Positions 1-12,277 of a stretch of 64,000 bases of DNA are shown one piece after another. The notes under the pieces were generated by a model that was not told the DNA's origin, made no database searches, and was given only the letters and a program-made list of their open reading frames with translations. Positions within the stretch are counted from its first letter, which is position 1. Each line of letters opens with the position of its first letter. The stretch lies in the NCBI GenBank assembly GCA_024449915.1, contig JAMZAV010002233.1:1-64000 (forward strand), in the 5' to 3' direction. The translations under genes and the position numbers were made by a program. The stretch is from Sweltsa coloradensis (Eukaryota > Arthropoda > Insecta > Plecoptera > Chloroperlidae).

Positions 1-529
1 TTCCTATGTTTTTTGGTTTACCAAGTATCTCATTTCTTTCCTCTAGCAGTTCTTCCTTACCCAAGACAGTCTCTCTTCTCTATGCTTGTTAATTTTTTTG
101 GTGCTAATCTTTTGGTCTTCCTACTTCCTCTATCTCTGCTAACCTTCCAAACTCTCTTCTTGGTATTCTTTACCTGTGGTAAAATTAACTCAGCAAACCA
201 GTAAAGCACCTGATTGAAAGCAGCATATGTTAGCTCTGTGGTAATGGAAATAGGACGGGAACCCTTTTTAGAATTATGATGCGAAAACACTGAAACGACA
301 CTATGAAGAAATGCAAGGGGTATGGACAGGAAGGAACAGGAGTCCTATCTTTACGGGTTTGTCAAGACTCAAGACACACGATGACATAGATATGTCAATG
401 GGGGCATAAGAGAAAAAGAAGACTTTAAAGATCCCTCCTCTCGAGCCCCCCCCGCAACCCCACTACCTCACAAGGTACGATAACACTCTGACTCGCTTAC
501 CCCCACGGACGTTCCTTCTCGCAGTTTGT

Positions 530-588
530 TCAACTCGACACCCAAACCTGGCCTCCAACCATAGCATTGTTCTCAATCAGTGCAAATG
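530..588 (-). CDS. psuG: Probable psuG terminal exon 6
   Basis: On the minus strand this stretch reads TFALIENNAMVGGQVWVSS and then TGA. The FALIENNA core aligns, with no length change after exon 5, to the family block NIALVxNNA, whose Asn is an active-site residue. The frame agrees with exon 5. The weak point is the acceptor: no AG lies immediately upstream, and the local sequence is CCTAACTAA|CA. Either a non-canonical 3' splice site (possibly U12-type) or a sequence variant must be assumed. A GTTTGG after GGQ could instead be a weak donor leading out of the window. Confidence 0.55.
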
Positions 589-994
589 TTAGTTAGGTTT
601 GGGTTTAAAGTGGAAAATATTAAAAGATGAAAGAAGGTAGTAATGATTAGTTACTACACTAGTATTTGGTAAAGAAAAAAAGAGAGATGGAAATAGATAG
701 GGCAATGGAAGAAAAGGGCAAGAAGGAACATTATTTAAACGTACAAAGAGGCAAAGTAACATTTTGCCAACAATCACCAGCTAGTAATTACGTAGGAGAG
801 GTAGTTTACTCGTACATTAGAGGCCCCCCCTAGAGTCGTCGCTGGGAAAAACTCGATGACAACATGACAAGAAAACCCACTATGTGAGAAACCTTTCCCT
901 CCCTTCATCTTCTAGGCCATTTGGTCCCATTATGAATGAATTGATTAGTTAAATAGTTATTTGGTATGAGTGTTGGGTAGGAAAGATTGATAGG

Positions 995-1160
995 AGGCTG
1001 GACCCAACAGCTTACCTTGAAAGAGTTTGGCGGCTGGTAGAGTTGAAGGTCAATAAATATATAACAATAATAACATTACGACGACACGTTTCGGCTTGTA
1101 CAGCCTTGTTCACCGCGTCGGAAGTTGAGAGAGTTACTGACAAATAAATGGCTACTATGT
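995..1160 (-). repeat. Repeat family F, copy 1 (hairpin motif)
   Basis: On the minus strand it carries CGGTGAACAAGGCTGTACAA followed by GCCGAAACGTG, then about 70 bp later TTTCAAGGTAAGCTGTTGGG. The same order occurs at 14.7 and 28.5 kb. The hairpin is 1084-1121. Confidence 0.75.
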
Positions 1161-1935
1161 ACAAGAGGCGCTGCTGGCGGTGGAGAGGGGAACTGGGGAG
1201 GTCAGCCAGGTATGGTAGTTCCTGTTTCCCTCTGATCCCAAGTTTGTCGCCACCACCTGGGGTACGTAAGAGTTCGGGAGATGGTATTGGGATCTTCACA
1301 CAAAGCATAGCATGCTATGTGAAGGGGAGGACGACGTAAACCCCGGGCGCCCGCCGTTTTCCCAAGCCGACAGCTGGCTAGGCTTGCGTAAGTGAGAGAG
1401 CAGAGCACACAGTCTGTGAGGCCTTGCGCATCGCTGCCAGCATCATTCAAGAGAGAGAGACCGGAAAAGTAAAGAGGCACTGTTGTTTTTCGAATGCTAT
1501 GACCGAGAAAAAAAACATCGTGTTTTCTTAAACAACAAGACGCGATTCTTCGTTTGGGTACGGCGACGGCCATGTTGTCACATGATTGATTGCACAATAC
1601 AAAATCGACCTATCGATATATTTGCGATTTTCTCGGGTGTTTGGCGCCGGATTCGAACTCTTACGTTTTTCAGATTCGCCCAAACGAATCGAATTCCAAT
1701 ACAAAAAGATTCGATTCAGATTCAATAATTTTGAAGCTTGCACACCCCTAAGGTAACATATAGAAATAAAAAACAGTGCTGAATTGAGACGTTTGTGCAA
1801 GAAAATGTCTCAATGGAACGTTTTGAGCAGGGTTTCCCTTTGTATTATGCCAACAACGCAAAGCATACAATTTTCAAGTTGGCCTAAAATTTCTAAACTC
1901 TAAATACCCATAACCATAATATATTCGAGGGTACA

Positions 1936-2571
1936 GTGGAACTTCGGTCCAACGATCACGGCTGCAACGAACTTACCGTCCCCAACGCCGATTTCACCAA
2001 GCCCCTTCTTTTTCCCATTTAATCCAATGTTAAATTTTCCCGCCTTAACGTTTTTAAAGTGCCTAAGATAACGATTTCCCACTCGAACGAGAATTTGTAA
2101 GTCCCCCGATCAAAATTGCATTTAGTTATTTTCTCCGCTGCAACGCTCTCCCCAAAAAACAAAAAGAAAAACAGAAAAATTTTTAAAGTAAAAATTTTAT
2201 GCACGTGTCTCCCGCCCGAGTCACGACCAATGCAGGCCGGGCGGGGCCGGCCTCGCCTCACAAGCCAGATGACTTGCTAGTCCAAGGTGCAGGCACACTA
2301 CGCAGCGAGTGAGAGTGAGCGAGCCTGTCTTGATAGCTCAGTAGAGATGCGTCACGTCTTGTATCATCACACGGAACTCGGGACCTGCGCAGAGACCTAC
2401 CTTACCAGAATCAAATCGCTACCAGCTGACGCATGAATAAGGCGCTACACCAATAAATAGAACGCGGTACTGTAAATCAGAATATTTTTTTGTGGCTCCT
2501 CGCCGGAACGATTTCCTGCCTGCAAGATTTTTTTACTCAGTTCCTTAAAACCGTTGGACCGAGGTTCTTCG
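1936..2571. mobile_element. pogo-like MITE, degraded right end
   Basis: CAGTGGAACTTCGGTCCAACG after TA at the left, and CCGTTGGACCGAGGTTC at the right, are inverted. The right terminus is mutated. It lies in psuG intron 5. Confidence 0.65.
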
Positions 2572-2939
2572 TATTCACAACCCATTAAATAAGGTTCAAA
2601 AATTTGAATTGAATAATGTTATGTATGTGTAAATTTTCTTATTCCTTATAAAAATTTTAAAAGTGGATGGGGAGTGAAGAGTAGAGTATAAGAATATGAA
2701 TTGAATTGTTGAACGAAGCAAACTTGTAGAAAGGAATGAGCATAATGGTTATAGTTTTTTTCCTATATTTTGGTTTTGGTAAATAATTATGGTTAACCCT
2801 AATCATCATGCAGGGATTGCAGGGGTTAACAAAAAACCCGCCCTGGGCTACACCAGAGCGGGTTATTCTATTTGACCTTTTTCGTTTGATTTAAAAACTT
2901 TTACTTGCGATACTGTATTCAAAATTAACTTTTAAAAAA

Positions 2940-3670
2940 TTTGCCATGAACATCAAGGTTTACTTTGGTATTCACAGATGGCTCCAAAATGACAAAAGGT
3001 TGGAAGTGCCTTTTATTGCTCCACCTTAACTGAACGTTTCAGGCTAAGCGACGTGTGTTCAGTTTTCATGCAGAGTTTATTTGCCATCCCGTGAAGCTCT
3101 TAAATACCATTCTACGTTGTCGTTGTGGAGAATACCTTTGTGTTCAGATAGCTTAAATTCACTTCAAGCTATAAAAACATGATTCTAGTCATCATTTAGT
3201 ACAAGACATCCAATTCTATTTAGAAAAACTAACCTCTAAAAGGGGTATATAATAGAGTTTTGCTGGATACCTGGACAGTGGGCATAGAGGGAAATGAACA
3301 CGCTGATCGGGTGTAAGGAAGCTTCCCAGCGTCGCGACGTGATTTCAATCTAGTTCCCGTTGCAGATGTCAAGAGTGGATTCAAGCAAAGATTGTTGGAT
3401 TTTCGACAAGCATCTTGGAATGTGTTGCAAAATAACAAATTGCGTAGTGTGATGCCCACATTCACTAATGAAATTCGTCCACCTACGTCTCGACTCTCAC
3501 GTAGAGAAGAGGTGGTATTGTCCTAGACTTCGTATAGGCCACACACGCCTAACTCACGGATATCTCTTAACCAGAGAAAAGGTTACTCCCATATGTGACA
3601 CATGTGATGTACCTTTAAACCGTACATCATATGCTAGCAGAATGTACCACATATGATGCCTTGCGCATGC
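2940..3670 (+). pseudogene. Non-LTR retrotransposon fragment: RNase H and C-terminal zinc region
   Basis: Broken plus-strand frames show FTDGSK (about 2977), the first RNase H motif, then WIPGQW (about 3268) with GNEHAD-like codons, the late RNase H motif. At 3520-3620, RLRIGHTRLTHGYLLTREK and CDTCDVPLNRT resemble the C-terminal zinc region of these polyproteins. Stops and frameshifts show it is dead. It lies in psuG intron 5, antisense to the gene. Confidence 0.8.
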
Positions 3671-3934
3671 AATTATATCTCCCAATCATATAAAGAACTT
3701 CTATCATATGATAACGGCGACAAAATTTCAAAATTTCTCATCCATAGTAATCTATTAAACAAAATTTAATTCACATTATACATATTTCTTTCTTTTCTTA
3801 TTTTCATTCTCATACATAACTTTTATTTTGCAATTACTTTCATCATCATCAATTTATTTTGTTATTTATACACTTAGGAAACAATCTAATCATCAAACAT
3901 ACCTGCATTAACTCTTCTCATTTACTTTCATTCA

Positions 3935-4175
3935 CAGGCGGCGCAATATGACCTAACCGGTTGAAGCGCCCTAGTTTCTCACGTCGTCTCCCCCCCCCCC
4001 CCCATAGATGGAGAGACTAGAGGTGAGCTCAGGGAGTCGTAGTCAGAGACCCCCCTACGACAATATGAACGACGACAAAAACGACAACCGCATGGAAACC
4101 CCTCCCCCTTCTTAATCCTCTTACCTGTGGCCAGATCAGACCTCCCTACAACCCCTAAGCTAGAGTGGTGCATTA
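3935..4175 (+). repeat. Modular repeat family A, copy 1
   Basis: Contains ACTAGAGGTGAGCTC, a CGACGACAAAAACGAC-rich middle, the TACCTGTGGCCAGATCAGAC segment and the 3' landmark CTAGAGTGGTGCATTATG. More diverged than the copies at 15.7 and 19.2 kb. Confidence 0.75.
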
Positions 4176-4268
4176 TGAGGCCAAATTACCTCAAAAGAGA
4201 CTGGATGACATGTACTTATGTTATCTACATTTCAACTTCATAAACCTCATTCCTGATTTAAAGGATAC

Positions 4269-4409
4269 TGGCTTGCAGAGATTTTCCTTCTGTCAGGACA
4301 TTCACTTTGGAGAGGAGAAACGGCGTCAGCTCTTTGCCCGAGATGCCCTTCACGTCAGCCTCTTTGATGGCACTTTGAATCACTTCTTCCATTTTACTGC
4401 TGCCCAGTT
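4269..4409 (-). CDS. psuG: psuG exon 5 with U12-like donor
   Basis: The acceptor TGTTTCAG precedes a segment reading [19 protein letters not shown], then [15 protein letters not shown] and LTEGKSLQA, matching the PsuG C-terminal domain. The likely donor is A|GTATCCTTT, an exact match to the U12-type 5' splice consensus. Without splicing, translation would stop three codons later (SIL, then TAA), before the conserved NNA block. Confidence 0.88.
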
Positions 4410-7400
4410 CTGAAACATTAGCACATTTTTACAAAATATAGCTGTGCTTGCCAAGCACTTTACAATTAAGTCCCGAAAACAAAAATAATTTTAAACTAGC
4501 ATAGGGCCTTTCTATTTATAAATGGTTTGTCTTTCTTAAATTTTGTTTCAAAATTTATAAAGTGGTGTGTATTTTTTATTTATTTTTTGCGTTTTGAGTG
4601 TGGGCAAGCTCTTAATAAAAACTCAGTTCACATCGTTTGTGTAAAATTGCCATAATATTGTGGAAATTACATAAAATCGCAGTAATTTTGCACTATAGAG
4701 TAAAACTTGCAATTGCATCTATTCTACGAATTCGCACTTTATTAGACTTTTAAAACTACTCACACAGGGTGCCATTTTACTGCTGCCCAGTTCTGAAACA
4801 TTTGCATATTTTTACAAAATATAGCTGTGCTTGCCAAGCACTTTACAATTAAGTCCCGAAAACAAAAATAATTTTAAACTAGCATAGGGCCTTTCTATTT
4901 ATAAATGGTAAGTATTTTTCCTAAATTTGTTCCAAAATTTTATAAAGTGGTGTGTATTTTTTATTTATGTTTTTGCGTTTTGAGTTGGGCCAAGCTCTTA
5001 ATAAAAACTCAGTTCACATCAGTTTGTGTAAAATTGCCATAATATTTGGAAATTACATAAAATCGCAGTAATTTTGCACCTATAGAGTAAAACTTGCAAT
5101 TGCAATCTATCCTACGAATTCGCACTTTGTTACACTTTTAAAACTACTCACACAGGGTGTCAATAACCTCAAAACATTGAGAAACAAAATAAAACGTACA
5201 AAGATTTCAATTTTGCATCAGCTATCGTATATTGCAAATTTTACACATTTCTACAAACATGAATAAAGTATAAGATGGTTTGATTGATAATTATGAAAAA
5301 TTCTATATTGTTCAGACAACAATCAAGTTCAATGCAGAGTGAAAAATGGCTCCATCCCTCGTCTAGCAACGACTAATTTATATGATTTTATTCATAGTTA
5401 ACTTACCTCCCCCAATGGCGTGTTCCTCCGGTATGGGCACCGCTAGAAGAAGACCGGAGCTCAGCCCCAACTCGTGTAGCGCGTGTATCATGGCAGCTGC
5501 ACTGGCAGGAGAGGAAGCGTTGTACGGAGCCTCGAACCCAGAGTCTCGGGTGTAGAAGGCTGGGAAGTTTCTCGTGGGGCCGTAGCTCGCTACGCACACT
5601 CCCTGGGTCTCCTGCAAGCAATGATTACATTATAAACTGCTGACTGCGTGATACAAGAGAATGGCGTGTTCCTCCGGAATGGGCACCGCTAGAAGAAGAC
5701 CGGAGCTCAGCCCCAACTCGTGTAGCGCGTGTATCATGGCGGGTGAGGAAGCGTTGTACGGAGCCTAACAAACTTAACAACAAACTTAGCCGAAAGTGGG
5801 AGGCAAAAACAATGTCAACACAGCAAGGACGAGGCAGCGAGTGGCATGAGATTGTATTGTTTTGTATTGTCTTGTTATATGCTGTTTAGGTCTAGGTTTA
5901 GACCTAGGAGGATTCAGTGTATTACCTTCGGAGGGGCCCGGCCGGCAGTCGTAGCACGCAAGGCTTGAAGCATCCCCCACTTCTTAGGCAGTACAAATAA
6001 CTATGTTCGTCCTAATTGCACCTGTAAAAAATACATTCCAATTGCCATGATACCGAAGGCTCACCGGCTCTAAATGTTGGCGCGAGTGTACGAAATCATT
6101 AGCTATGCATTAACATCATTACCGTAGTTTTAAACTATCCAAAGTAAATAATTTATATTCTACAGATATACAAAGTTTTACGTTTAGGCCTGCTTTTTTT
6201 CGCGCTATAATTTTAAAATGAAATGTAAGTAATAGCCATATAAATAACAATTTCCAACTTCTATGGTGTTAAATGTAGTTTCAACTGATGAATATTTTAG
6301 GAGACATTTAGTTATTTCGTGGTTGGCAATTGGTTCCTCTGAAGATATTGTTAGATGAAGCTCAAGATTCTTAGTCTCACACGTGTCCAAGACTGGGAAT
6401 GTTTAGATTAGATTAAACCCATTACACTCACTCTCACTCAGCGTGAGAAATTGGTCTGACTATCCTGGCGTTAACGCATATTTTTATTTATTACCCTATA
6501 TTTACACTCTGTTATAAATACAGATCTAAGATAAAATTTCACTAGCTTCGGATTGACGTAAAATGTAATAATCTACATATTATATTACGAGTGTAACGTG
6601 CGAGATTCTGACTCGGTAGGTCACGGATTCGAAACCATCCACTGGCAGTCCTGACCACTTTTCACGAGATTTTTTATAAGTGTTGGGATTGAGTCCTCTA
6701 TACCAGTGGTTCTCAACCGGTGGTCCGCGGACCACTAGTGGTCCACGAAGCTTTACAGGTGGTCGCCCGTGGTAGAGGACAGATTACATTTTTATGCATG
6801 TAATACATTATAAATTAGGCCTACTAGGCCGCTTCGCGAACGCTTTTTACAGTCGCGTGATAGATGAGCTTTTTTTTGGAATATTTCTGTCCAATGATTA
6901 CCTTTTTATTTGAATCTTCTTACTTCTTCTATAGTTACTTGTTCATTATGACCCTGTAAAGGCTTATAAAAACCTTTATTTCTATTGAATTTTGACCAAT
7001 TTTCAACTATTCTTTCAAGAGCCTACATAACCATAATCTTTATGTCAATGTAAAATATGAGACGTTGTAGGCCCCACCGTTTGGTCAAAATCGGATCAAA
7101 TATCACGAAAATAATCGTATTAAAACAGGAGAAAAATCGTAAAAGTACGATTTCTATAAGAAATATTTTTTCAAATGTCTCTAAAATCATAACATATGAT
7201 TTCAGTGATTTTAAACGTTCCTATAAAGTTTCATCAATATCGGAGTAGCCGTTTGCCAAATATCACGAAAATATCGCACTAAAAAATCGAAAAAAAAATC
7301 GTAAAAGTACAATATTTATGAGAAATATTTCTTTGGTTGTACCCAAAAACATACAGCTCAAAGTTCAGAGATTTCGAAAGGTCCCTCCAATTTTCATCAA

Positions 7401-10400
7401 GATCACATATGCCATTTGCCCGGTAGAGAGCGAAAACAGACAAAAAAACTAACAAAAACAAAACACCCGAGCTATTTTGCTTGGGGTAACGTAAGTGAAA
7501 AAAAAACAAAAAAAAACACAAAGTCAAATTGAAGTCTTTGCTTTGCTCATCCAAATATAATAATAATAATAATATAATAATAATAATAATAATAATTAAT
7601 AATAATATAATAATAATAATAATAATAATAACCAACATTGTTAACCCCAACATTGTTGGGGTTACAAGCAAGTCAAGCTCGAGATAAGTTGCTGGTTAAA
7701 TTTCTATTGCCGCTGAAATACAAGCATTCCATCTCAAATTTTGACATCATCTTGATCTACTAGTGACGTACTACAAGTGACATTGAAGGGAAGTATTAGT
7801 TTTTAGTATTTATTTATACCATTATTTTATAGTTTATAATCGTTGTCTAGACCTAGGCTGTAAAATTGCATTGAAACAGTTAAATTTTGTTAATTTTGAC
7901 AGTTAGTGGTAGGCATATATTCATTTAGAGGCATTATTTGTAACTTCAGCAAGGTAATATAATCTAATATATAATATATTTAGCATTTTACGTAAGCACC
8001 GTTAATTATTTTGCAGAATCGAGAAGATTGAAGTCTTCTGAATTCGTCAAATAAGAAAAAGAATTATCAAAACAAAGAGGCAAGGTGGTTGAGAAGCAAA
8101 GACCTCATCACCGCCCTGAAATTGGATGAATCATTGAGAAAAGTGTTTTTAATTCTTTTTAAGTTCATTGACTTTATAAACAATAACAAATAATAGGTGA
8201 CTTTGACAGATAGTAGAATAATTTATCTACAACAAGGAAAATAGGAAATAACAGACGATGGATGTTTCTGTAGTGAAATCACTTCAGACCACCAAAGCTG
8301 GAAAAATGAGACAGCGCATCAAATGGACAGAAGATATGAACATTTGTGTGATGCGTAGCTATTATAGGGTAACGTTATTAGAGACTGTTTTAATAGGTTA
8401 TCGACAAGAGCTCCATAGAGAGTTTGTTCGTGAATATCCATTTTTAGAAGTAAGTGAACAGAGAATAGCTGACCAAAGAAGAATTATAGTTAAAAATAAA
8501 ATGTTACCAGTAAACATATTAAATAGAATAAAACGCGAAGTGAAGGACGAACTACAAGCGCATCAAGATGATAACGGCAATACATCAGCAGAGGACAGCG
8601 AAGAAGAAGACCACTTCATACCAGAGCTACTAGAACTACCAGAAATACCGGTATTGCCATACCTGCAAGAACTTTCAAATCTACCAGACACACCAGAACT
8701 TCCAGACTTACCAGAACGTCCAGACCTATCAGAACGTCCAGACCAACCAGAACATCCAGATCTACCAGAACGTCCAGGCATACCAGAATATCCAGACCTA
8801 CCAGAACGTCCAGGCCTACCAGAACGTCCAGAACCACTAGAAATACCAAACCAACCAAGAATATCAAGATACCCAGAACAACTAGACGATCAAACACAAG
8901 AGGTAGATATGCATAACGCAATAGAAAATACACCTGACATGATCAATCTAAAGAACATCCTAGCTTTAGCATTTACAACAGCCATGTCAGAGTTTGCGCA
9001 CATACAACCAAACAGAAGACCATACATACCTAAACCCAAGCATTCAAAGGAAATGAAGAACGCTGTATTCCGGTACACAATAATGAACACACATATTATC
9101 AGATTACACACAAGACGAACTATCATTTGCAGACGTTCATGCAGCAATTTATTGTGCCGCTGTAGCAGTGGTTAGATATTTGGGCTTAAAGGTAAAATCT
9201 GCAACATCTTCAAAGACAAAACAGGAGAAGAAAAGTACGAAATGGGAAAAGCGACTAGTTGGGAGAATCGTTGAGTTTAGGAGAGATATCGGTCGACTGG
9301 AACAATACCGAATGGGTAATCGATCTAAAAATGTGATAAGATACTGCCAAAATATATTTGAAAGATTCAAGGTTCACACAAAGCACGAAACCTTAACGAA
9401 TTCATTCACGAATATTTGGATACACTTAAACAAAAAGTAAGTGCTCTAGCTAAGAGATTAAAAAGATATTAAAAATGTAGTATTAGAAAAGAACAAAACC
9501 GAATGTTTAAAGAAAAGGAAAAACAGTCATACCACACAACTATCTAGTACCGAAGAAATAAAAGGAAATGGAACACACAACTAAGACAGAGATAGAAGAG
9601 TTTTGGACAGGAATATGGGGTAACCCGGTAGCACACAACCAGGATGCACAATGGATTCAAGACGAAATAGCTAAGATGAGCGATATTAATGAGATGAGAT
9701 TCGAAGGTATAACTGTTGATGAATTAAAGTCGACAATCAGTGCTACACATAGCTGGAAAGCACCAGGTAATGATAATATTCAAAATTTTTGGTATAAGAA
9801 ATTCAATACTACTCACAATCAAATTAGAAAATGTCTCAACGAGTTTATAAATGGAGTTAAAGAAAATACCCGAATTCTTTACTGAAGGAGTAACCTTTCT
9901 CAAACCGAAGGATAATGACACGAAGAACCAAGTAAATATCGGCCAATTACATGTCTACCAACTATATATAAAATATTGACTTCATGCATAACAAATAAAG
10001 TATATAATCATTGCGAAGAACACAATATCATGGCCGAGGAACAAAAAGGATGCTGTAAGAACTCACAGGGATGTAAAGAACAACTTATTATCGACTCTAC
10101 TGTAATGAATCAGGCACACAATAAGAAAAGGAATATTCACGTAAACTACATTGATTACAAGAAAGCTTATGACTCAACACACACACACATGGCTTATTCA
10201 GATTTTACAAATATATAAAATCACCCAGTAATTGGTAAACTTTTTGAAGTCAGTAATGGAGACATGGAGAACAACACTAAAACAAAATATGAAAAACCAG
10301 CAGATAACTACAGATCCAATACAAATTAAACGTGGCATTTTCCAAGGTGATCATTAAGTGCATTATGTTTTGTCTGTCATTAAACCCACTGTCGCATATG

Positions 10401-12246
10401 CTTAACGAATCAACATACGGATTTAAAATTAAGGACAATAATATGGTATGTCACACAATTTCTCACCTATTCTACATGGATGACCTAAAGTTGTATGCAT
10501 CAAATTTTGCTCAACTAAACAGTTTAGTCAATACAACATTAGAATTTAGTCAAGATATCTGCATGGAGTTTGGAGTAGACAAATGTAAGACGCTACATAT
10601 CGAAAAGGGTAAGGTTACACAAGCAGAAGAGTTCCAGCTAGATGATGGAAATAGGATTGGAATAATGGACGATAACGATGTATACAAATATTTAGGATTC
10701 TCACAAGCTGCCAGAATTGAACATAAAGTAATGAAAGAAAAATTGATAGATACATACAAAAAACGACTAAAGTCTATCCTCAAGACGCAACTAAACGGTA
10801 AAAACAAGATCACAGCAATATACATGTGCTATACCAGTACTGACATATTCATTCGGAATCATTAAATGGACGCAGACAGACATCCACGCGTTGGAAATAT
10901 TAACTCGTACTACACTTACCAAACACAGAATACATCATCCTAAATCAGCAATAGAGAGATTGACACTTCCAAGAGAAAAAGGAGGACGGGGCCTAATTGA
11001 TCTGAACAACTTATATTATAAACAAATAGACATTTTAAGAAAATACTTTTTTACAAAGAGCAACCAATCCACACTACATAGGGCTGTGGTGCTAGCTGAC
11101 AAATCATTAACTCCACTCAATCTAGCAAACAAAAATGTTAATCTACAAGGGAAACTCATAACTGACGCTGCAAAAGAGTTACGTCTCTCAGAAAAGACCC
11201 TACACAAGAGGCATTATGATGAACTACACAAAGATCACGTAGATATTAAAGCTTCAAATAGGTGGTTAAACAACGGGGAACTATTTGGAGAAACAGAAGG
11301 TTTTATGATGGCTATTCAAGACAGAGTGATTGCAACGAAAAATTATAAAAAAATACATAATACAAGATGCGACAGTAAACGATCAATTTAGAAAATGTAG
11401 TGCAAGGGGTGAAACAATCGAACACATCATATCAGGGTGCAAGTCACTATGTCAAACAGATTACCTCTACAGACATAACCAAGTAGCTAACATTATTCAC
11501 CAAAAACTAGCAATCAAGTACAAACCTCATTGACACACACACACCTTCCTACAAATACAAACCAGAGAAAGTACTAGATAGTAAAGATTACAAATTATAT
11601 TACGACCGCACAGTTATAACAGACCAAACGATACATCACAACAGACCGGATATAATAATAAGTGACAAGAACAAACAAGAAACTACCCTTATAGATGTTG
11701 CTGTCCCAATGTGCCATAACGTCGAAACCACGTGGAAGAAAAAAATTGACAAGTATATGAGCTTGCAATTGAGATCAAGAAGATGTGGAAAACAGAAAAA
11801 GGTAAATACACTCCCATTCATTATATCAGCCAACGGCATCATACCGAAGAAGCTACATGAAAGCATTAAACAACTAGATCTTCAACCCAATGTATACATC
11901 GAGACTCAAAAGGCAGTAATACTCAACACGTGTAGAATAGTTCGTAAATTTCTAAACTAAGAATGATACTTCGAGATTCCGAGACAGCTTCCATCCTGAC
12001 ATGGTTTTCGTGGTTTCCCATAGTCCGAAGAGCAAATGCTAGGATGGCGACGAGAAATCGGCCACGACCGTACACAGCAGAGAGAAAACATCATCTACAA
12101 ACAAAATTATAAATGACTTATTTTAGTAAGAGTTAAGACAAATTAATAATGTACGTAATAGGTACACAAGGAAGTACTTGACGTAAGTCCGTACAACATG
12201 TTAGCTCCGGTTTTGACCGAGTTTGTATGAAATACATCCAATAAAA

Positions 12247-12277
<31 letters not shown>

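Noticed and set aside
1..529. PfkB-type pseudouridine kinase exons downstream of psuG
   Set aside because: No GxGxxD or related kinase motif was found on the minus strand; a fusion continuing beyond the window cannot be excluded.
1084..1121. Bona fide hammerhead ribozyme in repeat family F
   Set aside because: The seven bases before stem II do not match CUGANGA and the outer stem pairs in a way hammerheads do not.
8690..8860. CRISPR-like regular repeats
   Set aside because: The periodicity comes from coding PDLPERP units of irregular length; spacers and conserved repeats of a CRISPR array are absent.
8563..9147. Minus-strand ORFs of 72-105 codons
   Set aside because: They are Gly/Ser/Leu/Val-rich shadows of the plus-strand PERPDL repeat and R2-group ORF.
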